NCBI RefSeq assembly: GCF_031755915.1
Contig: NC_083388.1
Location: 10,043,001-10,107,000, forward strand
Origin: Ziziphus jujuba
Taxonomy: Eukaryota; Streptophyta; Magnoliopsida; Rosales; Rhamnaceae
Direction of reading: 5' to 3'
DNA length: 64,000 nt
Below, piece by piece: positions 25,894-38,959 of this stretch. The translations under genes and the position numbers were made by a program. The notes under the pieces were generated by a model. It made no database searches and was not told the DNA's origin. It saw only the letters and a list, made by a program, of their open reading frames with translations. The first letter of the stretch is position 1; each line of letters opens with the position of its first letter.

Positions 25894-27066
25894 ACTCACC
25901 GTCTTTTCCCCCGGTCTACGTTGGTGGTTTTTTTTTTTTTTTTTTTTGTCTGTCTTCTAGATGTTTCTCTTCCCCTTTTATCTACAATTTTTGTTTTATT
26001 GGTGTTGTTCTTCTATTCTTTTTAATGGTTTATTATCTATTTAAATTTTTTTTTTCTTATCTTCCTTTTTTTTGTTTTCGTTTTGTTTTTATCTTCGATT
26101 TTCAATTTTTTTATTATTATATCTTTTAATATTTTCTTTTGTATTTGTTCTTTTTTCTTTTATTTATTTTTGATCTTGTCACCATTGGTAATGTTAATGG
26201 CTTAAGTATCAAATTTTAATTGAAACATATACTTTTATACTTTTTTATACTAAAACACTAAAAATGAACTCTTTAACGGTAACCAATTTATCTAACATAT
26301 AAATCCCATTTGTAATCATTTGTCAACCAATCAACCATGACAAATAACATTTTCTTTTCCCTTTCAAGGTTTTTTTTTTTTTTTTTGTTATATCAATATA
26401 ACTATTATATTTAAGAATTTTTTGGATATTCAAAATAATATACACAATTTGGATACTTAATATTAATACTATAATAATTAAAAAAGTTAAATTTTCAAAA
26501 AAATTATTAGACAAAGAAATAATCTAATTTAAATCACTTGGATTAATTTAAAATTTAATAAGTTATTGAAAATTTATATCAATTTCATTAATTAAAAAAA
26601 AATAAAATCCAAGCCTGCTAATAACAAACAAAAGACTAAATTAATTCTTATCCCATCAAATCCCAAATTCCAATCTCAATCCCAATAAACATCGAGTAAT
26701 GTTTCAGGGTTACCAAAATGGGCGTTATGGTCTTAAAATTGATAATACAAATGGTTTTAAATTAATAAAATTAAACATACATTTACAGGCAAATAAATTC
26801 TACACCTGGAGGAACTTTTTTTCCCATAACATTGATAGCATGATCCCTTCCATTTCTTCCTCCTTCATAGTTTCAACTGTCTTTGTCCTCTCCAGGGATA
26901 TTCTTTATTATACATGACGGAACTGATAATAACCTTTGCAAGTGAAACTGCATTCTTAACAAAGTAAGTGATAAGCTTAACATCACTTGGAACACCTAAA
27001 TAGCCAATTATTTCCAGTTCTTTTAGGTAATCATGTTATTTTGGAACTTTCTCTAAATAAGAACAT
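25894..27066. repeat. Direct repeat, copy 1 of about 1.2 kb (FBD exon plus flank)
   Basis: The segment aligns with 28562-29862 in the same orientation. Shared words include GACTCACCGT-TTTTCCCCC at the left, CAAAATAATATACACAATTT in the middle, and CATTGATAGCATGATCC and TAAGTGATAAGCTTAACATC at the right. It includes the FBD fragment. Copies differ by many substitutions and indels, so the duplication is old. Confidence 0.8.
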
Positions 27067-28000
27067 TTATCATTAGTTTTATGTAACTGCATAAAAAAAA
27101 AATAATAATTCATATATAATATCCCGTTTCATTAAAAAAAAAATAAAAAAATTGACCACTTAACCAACCTATAACTAATTATTACAAATAACAAATTGAT
27201 AATCTGACTAGCTAAAATTAATCATGGTAAAATATAATGGCCAAATAATTGAAAAATAAAATTATTCAGAAATACACACTTAATGCTAAGATTATGCATT
27301 GAATTTCCATTGGTAGATCCATAATCTCTAAGTGTTTGTGATTGTTGAGGTTTTATTAACATTATGAAAACCAGTTGTACTTATGAGATTAAAATAGATA
27401 TAACCAAACAAAGTTTTAGACTAAAATTTGAATACCGCTTAATATCTAGCTCATTCAAATTTCTTTGTTTTCTTCTATTAGGACCCAAGAATTTGATCGT
27501 CCACCCAAAAAAAAAAATTGGGTAGCAAAGAAAGAAAAAAGTATAAAGAAAAAAAAAAGCATAGTTAATCATAATTCCAATAACTGCACACATGATCATA
27601 TGAAGAGTAAAGGCATAAATAACAAAGGAAGATCATGAACTAAATTTGCTTTCAATATTAATCAACATAAATATAACATCAAAATTAATTATAAGACCGT
27701 CAATAATTATATGCTAACCCAAAATTAAAGAGATAGTTGGAAGCATAATATAGTTATGCAAGCATATAAATGCGACGAAATAAATTAGTTCCAATAATAA
27801 AACATTTCTATTTATGTTTACGAGAATACGAATTTAAATTATAAATATATAAATGGATATTATAGCCAAGAAGTATGTAAATCACAATTTAGAAAAATAA
27901 ATAAAAAAATCTACTAAGTAAAGGATACGCAACCTTCAAGATGAGTTTCTGCAGATAAGGAGACGCCTTTATGAAAGGGATTATTTTCGTCGTCCGCAAA
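26786..28000 (-). pseudogene. FBD-domain (F-box family) gene fragment, copy 1
   Basis: On the minus strand 27034-26786 reads YLKELEIIGYLGVPSDVK, LITYFVKNAVSLAKVIIS and YNKEYPWRG, then after a one-base shift VETMKEEEM and further on a GVEFICL-like end. This is the FBD domain found at the C-terminus of plant F-box/LRR proteins. About 900 bp upstream (28000-27934) another frame gives IIPFIKASPYLQKLILK, typical of the LRR segment just before FBD, followed by an AAG/GT donor, so the exon-intron-exon order is preserved. No F-box is found, and the frame shift and a stop near the acceptor argue for a broken gene. F-box proteins serve as SCF ubiquitin-ligase adaptors; this copy is unlikely to. Confidence 0.65.
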
Positions 28001-28561
28001 CTAGTTCCGTTCAGGGTTGTGCCTGCCCTTTTATAGTGGTAGATATAGATATTCTGTTTCCGTCCCAAGAAATCCTGTTCCCCACCACGCTTTTTTATTA
28101 GGCCCCACCGCCCTAGTTAAAAGGTTTTCAGTTTTTCTCCTCAATCCCTCTACTCCACCCTTTTTGGATGCCGTTTTATTAAGTTGAAATTCATTATTGA
28201 ATCTCTACTACTGTACTTTGCCTGCAACAAGCCATAATTTTGTAGTTTTTTCTTTTTTCTTTTGTTTTTTGGTTATTATTTTTCTGTTTAAGCGGCCATC
28301 GAAACACCTTTTATTTTAAAACACACAAAGTTTGATTAAAAAAATATATATATTGTCTTCTTTGTCGCTAACATTTTTTTTATTTTTTTTATTTTTCATT
28401 TTTATATATTGGGCTAAAAGAGTTCGTAGAACTGTAGAACTTGGATAGTTCATGAGTGATTTTTGATTTCAAGTGATTATTACATTTTCTTCGTCAATAT
28501 TTTTGGCTACTCTGATATGTTGATTTTAAATTTTATTCGTTATCATATTTTATTTTTAGCC

Positions 28562-29862
28562 AGACTCACCGTTTTTTCCCCCTTACTCTACATTGTTTTT
28601 TTCCCCTATCTTCTAGATGTTTTTCTTCCCCTTTTATCTACAATTTTTGTTTTGTTGGTGTTATTCTTCTATTTTTTTTTTATCTACTTTTTAATTTTTT
28701 TTTTCTTATCTTCCTTTTTATTTTTTATCTTCGATTTTCAATTTATTATTATTATTATTATTATTATATATTTGTATCTTTTTTTTGGGTAACATTAACT
28801 CTTTTAATCTTATTTCTTCTCCCATGAGTTTTTTTTTTTCATTTTTCTTTTGTATTTTTTCTTTCTTCTTTTATTTATCTTTGATTTTCTCACTATTGCT
28901 AACCGCTTAAGTATCAAATTTTAATTGAAACATATCATTTTATATTTTTTTCATACTAAATCACTAAAAGTGAACTCTTTATTGGTAATCAGTTTATTTA
29001 ACATGTAAATTCCATTTGTAATCATTCATCAACAATGACAAATAACATTTTCCCTTTCAAATTTTATTTTATTATTATTATTTTTTTTTACCAATATAAC
29101 TATTGTATTTAAGAATTTTTTGGATATTCAAAATAATATACACAATTTGGATACTTAATATTAATACTGTAATAAGTAAAAAAGATAAATTTTTAAAAAA
29201 ATTATTAGACAAAGAAATAATCTAATTTAAATCACTTGGATTAATTTAAAATTTAACAAGTTATTGAAATTTATACTCAATTTCATTAATTACAGTAAAA
29301 AAAAATAAAAATCCTAGCCTGTTAATAACAAGCAACTTATCTCATCAAATTCCAATTCTGATTTCACTCCCAATCATATTTCATATTTCACATAACAAAC
29401 AGAGCCTTATGGTATCAAAATTAATAATACACTTAGTCATATCCTACGTTACGGGCCTAATAGTAAACTTGACAATGCAATTGGTCATATCCTACGTTAC
29501 CAAATGGGCCTTATGGTCTTAAAATTGATAATACAAATGGTTTTAAATTGAAAAAAATTAAACATACATTTAGAGACAAATAAATTCTACAACCTAGATG
29601 AACTTTTTTTTTTTCATAACATTGATAGCATGATCCTTTGTCATTTCTTCCTCTTTCATAGTTTCAACTGTCTTTGGTTGTCTCCAGGGATATTCCTTAT
29701 TATACCTAGCAGAACTGATAATAATGATTTCAAATGAATCTGCATTTGTAACAATGTAAGTGATAAGCTTAACATCAGTTGGAACATCTGAATAGCCTAT
29801 TATTTCTAGTTCCTTTTAACTAATTATGTTGGTATTTTGAAACTTTCTCTAAATAAAAACTT
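28562..29862. repeat. Direct repeat, copy 2 of about 1.3 kb (FBD exon plus flank)
   Basis: Counterpart of 25894-27066, about 2.7 kb to its right and in the same orientation. This copy carries extra sequence at about 29395-29510, where the phrase GGTCATATCCTACGTTAC, or a one-base variant of it, occurs twice. Confidence 0.8.
29573..29828 (-). pseudogene. FBD-domain (F-box family) gene fragment, copy 2
   Basis: The minus strand reads GYSDVPTDVKLITYIVTNA, then YNKEYPWRQPKTVETMKEEE, MTKDHAINVMKKK, a stop, and VVEFICL. The order matches the C-terminal half of an FBD domain and keeps a better frame than copy 1 through the EYPWR-KEEE region. The start is lost by a frame shift near 29815. No LRR or F-box segment was found upstream, so it is a truncated relic duplicated with its flank. 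Confidence 0.65.
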
Positions 29863-30088
29863 TCATTAAAAATAAAAATAAAAAATCAACTCATAACTAG
29901 AAAGTTTATACCGCAAAGAATTGTTAGAAAGAGGGATGCTTAGTAATCAGTTGGATATAAGAAGCAATGGGACTTCATGAGCTACTCTAAAGTCTAGAGT
30001 TAGCCACAGGAGACATTTCTCTGAAAGTTTTTGATTGACAAAATATAAAAGAAACTAGTGAAAAAAGAAGCCTTTCTGAAGCCGACAA

Positions 30089-30385
30089 TAAGTATTTTTA
30101 AAACTGCCCATGAAGCTGTTTTGAAAATGGTGGTGGATGCAAAGTTTCGTATCTAGAAGAATCAAGAATAGATCCTGGAGTTGGAGGAGATCGTGGAACT
30201 TGATGGATATTATAACACCTTTCACTTTTTTGTACCATTTTGGACCAGGTGAAAGGTGTCGTAGTATCCATCAAGTTCCACGATCTCCTCCAACTCCAGG
30301 ATCTATTCTTGATTCTTCTAGATACGAAACTTTGCATCCACCACCATTTTCAAAACAGCTTTAGACACAGTTTTAAAAATACTTA
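30089..30385. repeat. Long foldback: 137-bp inverted arms, 23-bp loop
   Basis: The left arm 30089-30225 and right arm 30249-30385 are reverse complements except for about three differences near the loop (TATTATAACA against TACTACGACA) and about five in a small bulge near the base (CCCAT region). The 23-bp spacer is 30226-30248. Both strands therefore encode the same ORF-like translation (starting QSFVSRRIKNRSWSWRR), which is a symmetry effect and not evidence of a gene. If transcribed the RNA would form a near-perfect stem. No known mature miRNA is recognised in the arms. Confidence 0.9.
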
Positions 30386-30469
30386 CTTGTCCATTCCAGG
30401 TGGTGATGTCCTTTTATCTTTTGTAAGCCTTCAACTATACGGAATAAATGAATTTGAGTTTATTATAAA

Positions 30470-31215
30470 TGAGTTTGGGTCATAATCGGGTCAATCTGTT
30501 TAACACGATTATTAATCGTGTCATTTTCAGGCTGACTCGTTTAACTCAAAATTGACCTATTATGATCCATTTATTAAATGTGTCAGTTTCAACTCGACAC
30601 GATTATATACGTATTACAACCCATTTAAATTTAATTTTAAATTATATTTTTACCCATAATGTATTATTTAATAAATAAAAAATATTATAAATTAAAAAAC
30701 TTTATAAAAGTAATTTTTTATAAAAGCACGTGTATTGAGATTTATGCATTGTGGATTAGGATTTGCAAATATAATTTGAGGGTATATTACTATGAAATTT
30801 AAATATTGTATCTTGATTTTTTAATGTTTGAATTATTTTTATGTTGTTTTTTTTAATTATTATTTTTAAATCATTTTCAAATAAGGATCTTGATTTTTAA
30901 GCTAGTATAATAGATATATTAATAAACAAGTTAATTTTCAATAAATAGGTTAATTTTGGATTAATAGGTTAATTTCCAATAAATAAGTTAATTTTTAGAT
31001 TAATAGGTCAATATTCAGGTTAATAGGTTAACATGTCAACATGACTTATTAAAATAATCGTGTTAAATGGGTCGTGTCGGATTGATCTATTTATAAACAG
31101 GTTGGGTTAGTGTTTTAGATACCTGACACTATTAATAAATAGGTCGGATTAGGATTAAGCATTTTTGATATGATTATTAAACAGGTCGACACGAACCCGA
31201 CACGTGAATACGAAT
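30470..31215. mobile_element. Decayed DNA transposon with GGGTC/TGTTTAA terminal words
   Basis: The left end has GGGTCATAATCGGGTCAATC and TGTTTAACACGATTATTAATCGTG. The right end reverse-complemented has CGTGTCGGGTTCGTGTCGAC and CTGTTTAATAATC. A perfect 19-nt palindrome ACACGATTATTAATCGTGT lies at about 30502-30520. The AT-rich middle has no ORF. The type is common in eudicot genomes; ends and target duplication were not resolved. Confidence 0.45.
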
Positions 31216-31487
31216 TACCACATTTACTTCGTTAACTTTAACACAACCATTCCACTTTTTAGTCTTATGTAGAAGCACCAAAGCTGAAACATCCTCAATA
31301 TAATTTACTTCAATGCATCAACGAGTAGCTAGTGCATGACCAACTTTCTTCGATTTCTTGTTTTGCTCTAAAAAGCATTGGGGTTATTCATATGCCAAAA
31401 TCATTATTAGACTGTTAAGTAGATATTAATGCTTGTAATTAATTAATACACAAAAGAATAAGATTTGAATTCGACATTATATTCACT

Positions 31488-32013
31488 GTATATTAGCATA
31501 ATAAAGGTCAACCATACATATAGGCATAAACAAGGACAGACCATAAATCATAAACAAGGATTAACAAAACAATGTTGAAATTGTAGTTCAGAAATAAATA
31601 AGGAGAGACGATAACTTACAAATTGACCAATTCATCAAAGCTTCAATAGGCAAATCAAATAAATCGGTTACTCCTACTGTTCATCACAAATTTGTAAAAG
31701 ATCCCTAACCTCTAATAAGCAGAAATCCTTAACCTATAATAGTTAAGTGTATATTAGCACAAGTAAGGTCAACAATATATATAGGCATAAACAACGACAA
31801 ACTGCAAGTCATACATAAGGACAGATTACAACTCATATCAAATTTGGATTAACAAAGCAATGTTGAAATTGCCATTCCGAATCAAATAAGCAAAGACCAC
31901 AACTCATAAATTAACCAATTCGTCAAAGCTTCAATATGCAAACCAAATAAATCACTCTCTACTACAGTTTATCACATATTGGTAAATAATTTGTAAAAAA
32001 AATCCCTAACCTT
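31488..32013 (+). repeat. Tandem duplication, 2 x about 260 bp, diverged
   Basis: Copies start with GTATATTAGCA at 31488 and 31749. They share TATAGGCATAAACAA, TTAACAAARCAATGTTGAAA, CATCAAAGCTTCAATA-type words and a CCCTAACCT end. No gene is present. Confidence 0.75.
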
Positions 32014-33261
32014 CAGAATCCCCAACTTCTAATTGAAAAAAAAATTGCTGCCATATGCATATTGAGCATAAAATTTTCACAGAGAGAAAATGATAAAGGC
32101 CAAGAAAAAGAGAAAGAGAAAGAGAAAAATACCTGATCAGCGCACAATGAGACAGAGTGAGGGTGAAAGCGAGAGCGGGCCAATGATCTTTCGTAGATTG
32201 CATGCAAAAGAAGATGAAACGTCAAAGACAGAAGACAATGAGAAAGAAAGAAAACCAGATCGGCAAAGTGAGTATGAGGAAAAACTTTGGGTTTGTTTGA
32301 CCATGTTTTCTATTTTTCATTTTCAAAACATTATTATTAAAATATAAAACAAAAACAGTTTTATGAAAATAACTTTCAAAAGCCAAAAATATATTTTTAG
32401 GGGCGGTGCAAGTGGTTTCGAATTATATGGGGCAAATTGTTATTTTTACTCTTCTTTATCAATGCTTAAGTACCAGATGCAGTAAACCAACATACTTTTG
32501 ATTTTTTTGAAAACTATGAAAAATATTTTTTTATTATTATTATTTTTTTCATATGTTCTCTGAAAATAATTTTTAAAAACTGATACCCAAATAATATATT
32601 TTTATTTTGAAAATAATTTTCTACTTTTAAAAATAAAAAACAGTTTTTAAAACAAATGGGCTAGCCCTTTGCTTCCTTCTTCTTTTATAGTCTTCATGTT
32701 TCTAGCGATTGCTTTAACCTCCTTCTTTTTTTTTATTTTTATTTTTTAATTTTTACTTTCTTGATTTTCGCTTTTAAACGGTTTTTCCATTAAGTTTGCG
32801 TGGTTTATTTAATTGCTTATTACTCATATGTACTAGTATATATATATTGTTTAAAATAAAAATATATTTTTAATAAGTATTGTTTTGGTCAATATTTTTC
32901 AAAGTTGATATTTTATATGTGGGCAAAAGAATTTTAAAAAGAAAATTAAATGGGCTGATCCATTATCAACTTTTAATTGTGAAACCAACAAACAAAAACA
33001 AAATAAATAAATAAATAAATAATGAACAGATTACCTCATAGACTAAACCATCTTTATATCATTCCTCGAAATCTTCAGGAAAGAAAAGGGGAATTGTCGA
33101 CTTATCAGGCCATGAATCCTTGAGGAATAACTCCCATACCGTAGAGTGATGACTCAGCTTTTACCAAAACATGATCCTCTATCCCTAAAGAAAAGGAACT
33201 TTCACGAACTATTACACATTCCAGGCTCAAATTCTTTGTAAATTTCCTATTTTTTTATTAC
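32014..33261. other. Possible minus-strand promoter/leader remnant, otherwise AT-rich
   Basis: Read on the minus strand, 32290-32130 is a pyrimidine-rich leader-like stretch ending in CTGATCAG/GTATTTTT, a plausible 5' UTR exon with donor, preceded by a GGGCCAAT-type word. It might be the leader of the dead F-box family gene further left, but nothing connects them. Elsewhere only A/T tracts are seen. Confidence 0.3.
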
Positions 33262-34112
33262 TTTTTTTTTAATAAGAATTAAAAAGGTTAAATTTGTAAT
33301 TTTGAGTAAAATATATAAGTTTGACAAGCAAATCGGCTAAGGTGAAACAAAAATGAAACTGAAGGGTTTTAGTGAAATTTTCTAAAATAGTGATGGGTTT
33401 GTGCAAAAATTCCAAAATATAGAGGGCTAAAGTGGAATTTGCAAAAATAAAATAAGTTTTACTTATTTGTTTATTTATTTAAAAAAAATTTAAAAAAATG
33501 TATATGGAAGTGAATACAACATTCTGAATTTCATGTTTTAACTTTCTTTTTTCTGGTTTTGGAAAGGTAAAAGCCAATTCTTTATTTAAAAAAAAAAATG
33601 ATACAACTAATTTCAAGTACATGTCCCAAAAAACCCCCTTATTATATCACGTTACATAAAATTTTATTTATTTGATTTGTTTCTTTTATCTAATCCTTAA
33701 CAACTAAACAAAGCAGAAATTTGTAAATGAAGGAAGATGAATCTTCTTTTATCTCTTTATAGTTTCTTTATACTCTAACCATAAACGCTATCATTTTTCT
33801 TTTACCTAAACGCTCGAATACATAAATGTTACCTGAATTATTTACTAGTTATAGAAATCTGTTAACATTTATAGGCAGAAAGTTCTAGACCCACATATTC
33901 ATAATACAGCCTCTTTCAAAAATGCTTTTAAAATTCTATAGCTTCCCAATCAAAATGAGTACATATATATTGCAATCAATTTCATAGCTTCCACTAAAAG
34001 TATTTAAGCAAAGCCCTCTTTATTGGATTAATAGTGCTTATACATGTATGGTAAATACAAGAAAATTTATCTTATCAAAGAGCTAACATTAACATGCAAC
34101 CTAAAAAAATAA
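33262..34112 (+). repeat. Direct repeat block A, left copy
   Basis: The block aligns with 37490-38300. Shared words include AAGTTTGACRAGCAAAT, CTGTTAACWTTTATAGGC, GACCCACATRTTCATAAT and TTGGATTAATARYGCTTATAC. The two copies flank the RPS15A pseudogene block. No ORF of note. Confidence 0.75.
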
Positions 34113-34384
34113 TAATAATAATTTGATTTTTGGGTTATTTTGCATATTTAAAATATGATGCGATAATATTTAATTGATTTTTTTAATTGATTTTTTATTT
34201 ATTTAAGAATTTACTCGTTCATCTTTAAATTATATAAATATATGAATAAATAATATCATAAAATATGTAATTAAGTAAATAAATTTGTTAAATATTTTAA
34301 TAACTATAACTTTACTCTATGTAAATTATTCCTCAAAGCTCAAATTTTCTTTTCCTTGTGTTTTTGGCATTTATTTTTTATAGA

Positions 34385-37140
<2,756 letters not shown>

Positions 37141-37489
37141 TTCGCTTTAGAGAGCTTGATTTTTTTTTTTTTTGTTTATTAAATTTCTATTTTTGAAAAT
37201 TTCACTGTAACTTTTTATTTTTATTTTTATCATTTTTATTTACTTTAACCTCTTTAGTAGTCAAACTGCCCGCCAACTTATATATTTGATTTAAAATGGC
37301 GTTTTTAATTTTTTATAATTATTTATAAATACAAATAATCTATTTACTATCTTATTTTGTATATTTAATATTTGTTTTCAAATGATACTTGATGTTATTT
37401 ACAATTTTTTAGGCATCAATGTATAGAAAAAAAAGTGGTCAATAAATAAGAAAATTATGAATAGTTTTTTAAAAGGATTTTTTTTTTTG

Positions 37490-38300
37490 GGTATATATGA
37501 ATTAAATAAGGTTGAAATTGCAATTTTAAGACTTAAGTTTGACGAGCAAATGAGCTAAAGTGGAACAAAATTGAAGTCTATGGGGGTTATAGTGAAATTT
37601 TTTAAAATAGAAAAGCATTTGTGCAAAAAATCTAAAATAGAGGAGGCCAAAGTGATAAAATAAGATTATTTATTTATTTTTAAAGAACGTATATAGAAGT
37701 GAATTCAAGATTCTGAAATTCAAGATTCTGAATTTCATGTTTAAAGTTTCATCTTCTGGTTTTGGAAATATTAAAAGAATTATAAAACTAATTACAAGTA
37801 CAAAACCAAAAAAAAAAAAAAAAAACTTAATATATTAATTTATTATAATTTTATTTATTTGTTTTTTTTCCACTCTTTTAACAACTAGACAAAGCAAAAA
37901 TTTGCAAATGAAAGGAGATGAATCTTGTGTTTTTTCTCCTTTTAGTTCCTAGTTATATACTTTAACAACGAAGGCTATCAATTTTTTCTCAAGCTCGAAT
38001 ACATGTATCTTACCTGATTTACCAATTATAGAAATCTGTTAACTTTTATAGGCAAAAGTTTAGACCCACATGTTCATAATGCAGCCTCTTTCATAAATAT
38101 ATGCTCTTAAAATTCTATAACATCACAATCAAACATGAGTACATATATATTTGCAATCATTTTCATAGCTTCCACTGAAAGTGTTTGAGCAAACCCTCTC
38201 TTTATTGGATTAATAACGCTTATACATAAGGTAAATACTAGCAAATTTATCCTATACTTATCAAAGAGCCAACATGAATATAAATACAACACCTAAAAAA
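37490..38300 (+). repeat. Direct repeat block A, right copy
   Basis: Counterpart of 33262-34112, directly right of the duplicated RPS15A segment. It supports an ancestral tandem unit RPS15A + A. Confidence 0.75.
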
Positions 38301-38513
38301 GTAAAAAGATAAAATCTTAAGAAAAGCTTCAATATATATTAAAGTTTTCCCATCCAAAAGGTAAAACACATTAGAGAAAAGAAAAATTAAAACCTTTTCT
38401 TGTTCTACCAAAAAAAGCTTCACCCACTTCTGCTTTCTTCATGCATACCCTACATGTTTTATGCCAAAGGATCATTAGTTGCCCAAATGATCAAACATGT
38501 CCAACAACTTTTT

Positions 38514-38633
38514 TTAACGGCCAAGCTTTATATGATCCTCTTGGTCGTCCTTGTCGTCTTTGTCATCCTCATCATTGCCGTTGATGTTCTCAGCGGAGGC
38601 TGAAGAGCTTGTTGCCATGAGATTTCCTTCCAT
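38514..38633 (-). CDS. Small acidic ORF, 39 residues, unknown
   Basis: From ATG at 38633 (or Met6 at 38618) the minus strand encodes 39 residues: a Ser/Ala-rich start (MATSSSASAEN), an Asp/Lys-rich centre (NDEDDKDDKDDQEDH) and the end IKLGR before TAA. Support for a real gene is circumstantial: the ATG is preceded by a CT-rich leader-like stretch (about 38640-38720), and further upstream lie a perfect 16-bp palindrome (38761-38776) and a GGCCCA word near 38792. No domain, signal peptide or membrane segment is visible. It could be a microprotein, a truncated first exon or chance. I do not recognise it. Confidence 0.3.
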   Translation of the reverse strand: MEGNLMATSSSASAENINGNDEDDKDDKDDQEDHIKLGR

Positions 38634-38760
38634 TTGGACTACCTAAGAGATGGAGGAGAGCATGAATATGATATTGCAGAGGTAGAGAGAGAAGGAGCGA
38701 AGGAGAGGGGTTTCCTGGGTTTAAAGGAATAAATTTTTGAGTTTGTGGGGAGAGTATCTT

Positions 38761-38776
38761 CCAAGCATATGCTTGG
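38761..38776. promoter_or_regulatory. Perfect 16-bp palindrome CCAAGCATATGCTTGG
   Basis: The palindrome centres on CATATG (an E-box-like core) about 130 bp upstream of the small acidic ORF. A binding site for a dimeric factor is possible but only inferred. Confidence 0.35.
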
Positions 38777-38959
38777 AGCATTAACTTGCTGGCCCATGCT
38801 TTCCCACTTTAGCTGCTTATTTTTTTGGAAACAAGGATATAACTTAAAAAGTTTTAGTTTCTTGGAAATTTCTTATTATTTTATTTTATTTTATTTTTGG
38901 TTGCATTCTGCTATTTTATGCTTCTACTCTGGACTATACTGTCTTTCCGTTAAAAGATG

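Noticed and set aside
30098..30364. Two ORFs with the same start on opposite strands
   Set aside because: They arise from the inverted-repeat symmetry of the foldback and do not indicate protein coding.
32090..32347. Lys/Arg-rich 85-codon ORF
   Set aside because: It is antisense to a pyrimidine-rich leader-like stretch; the composition is a tract effect.
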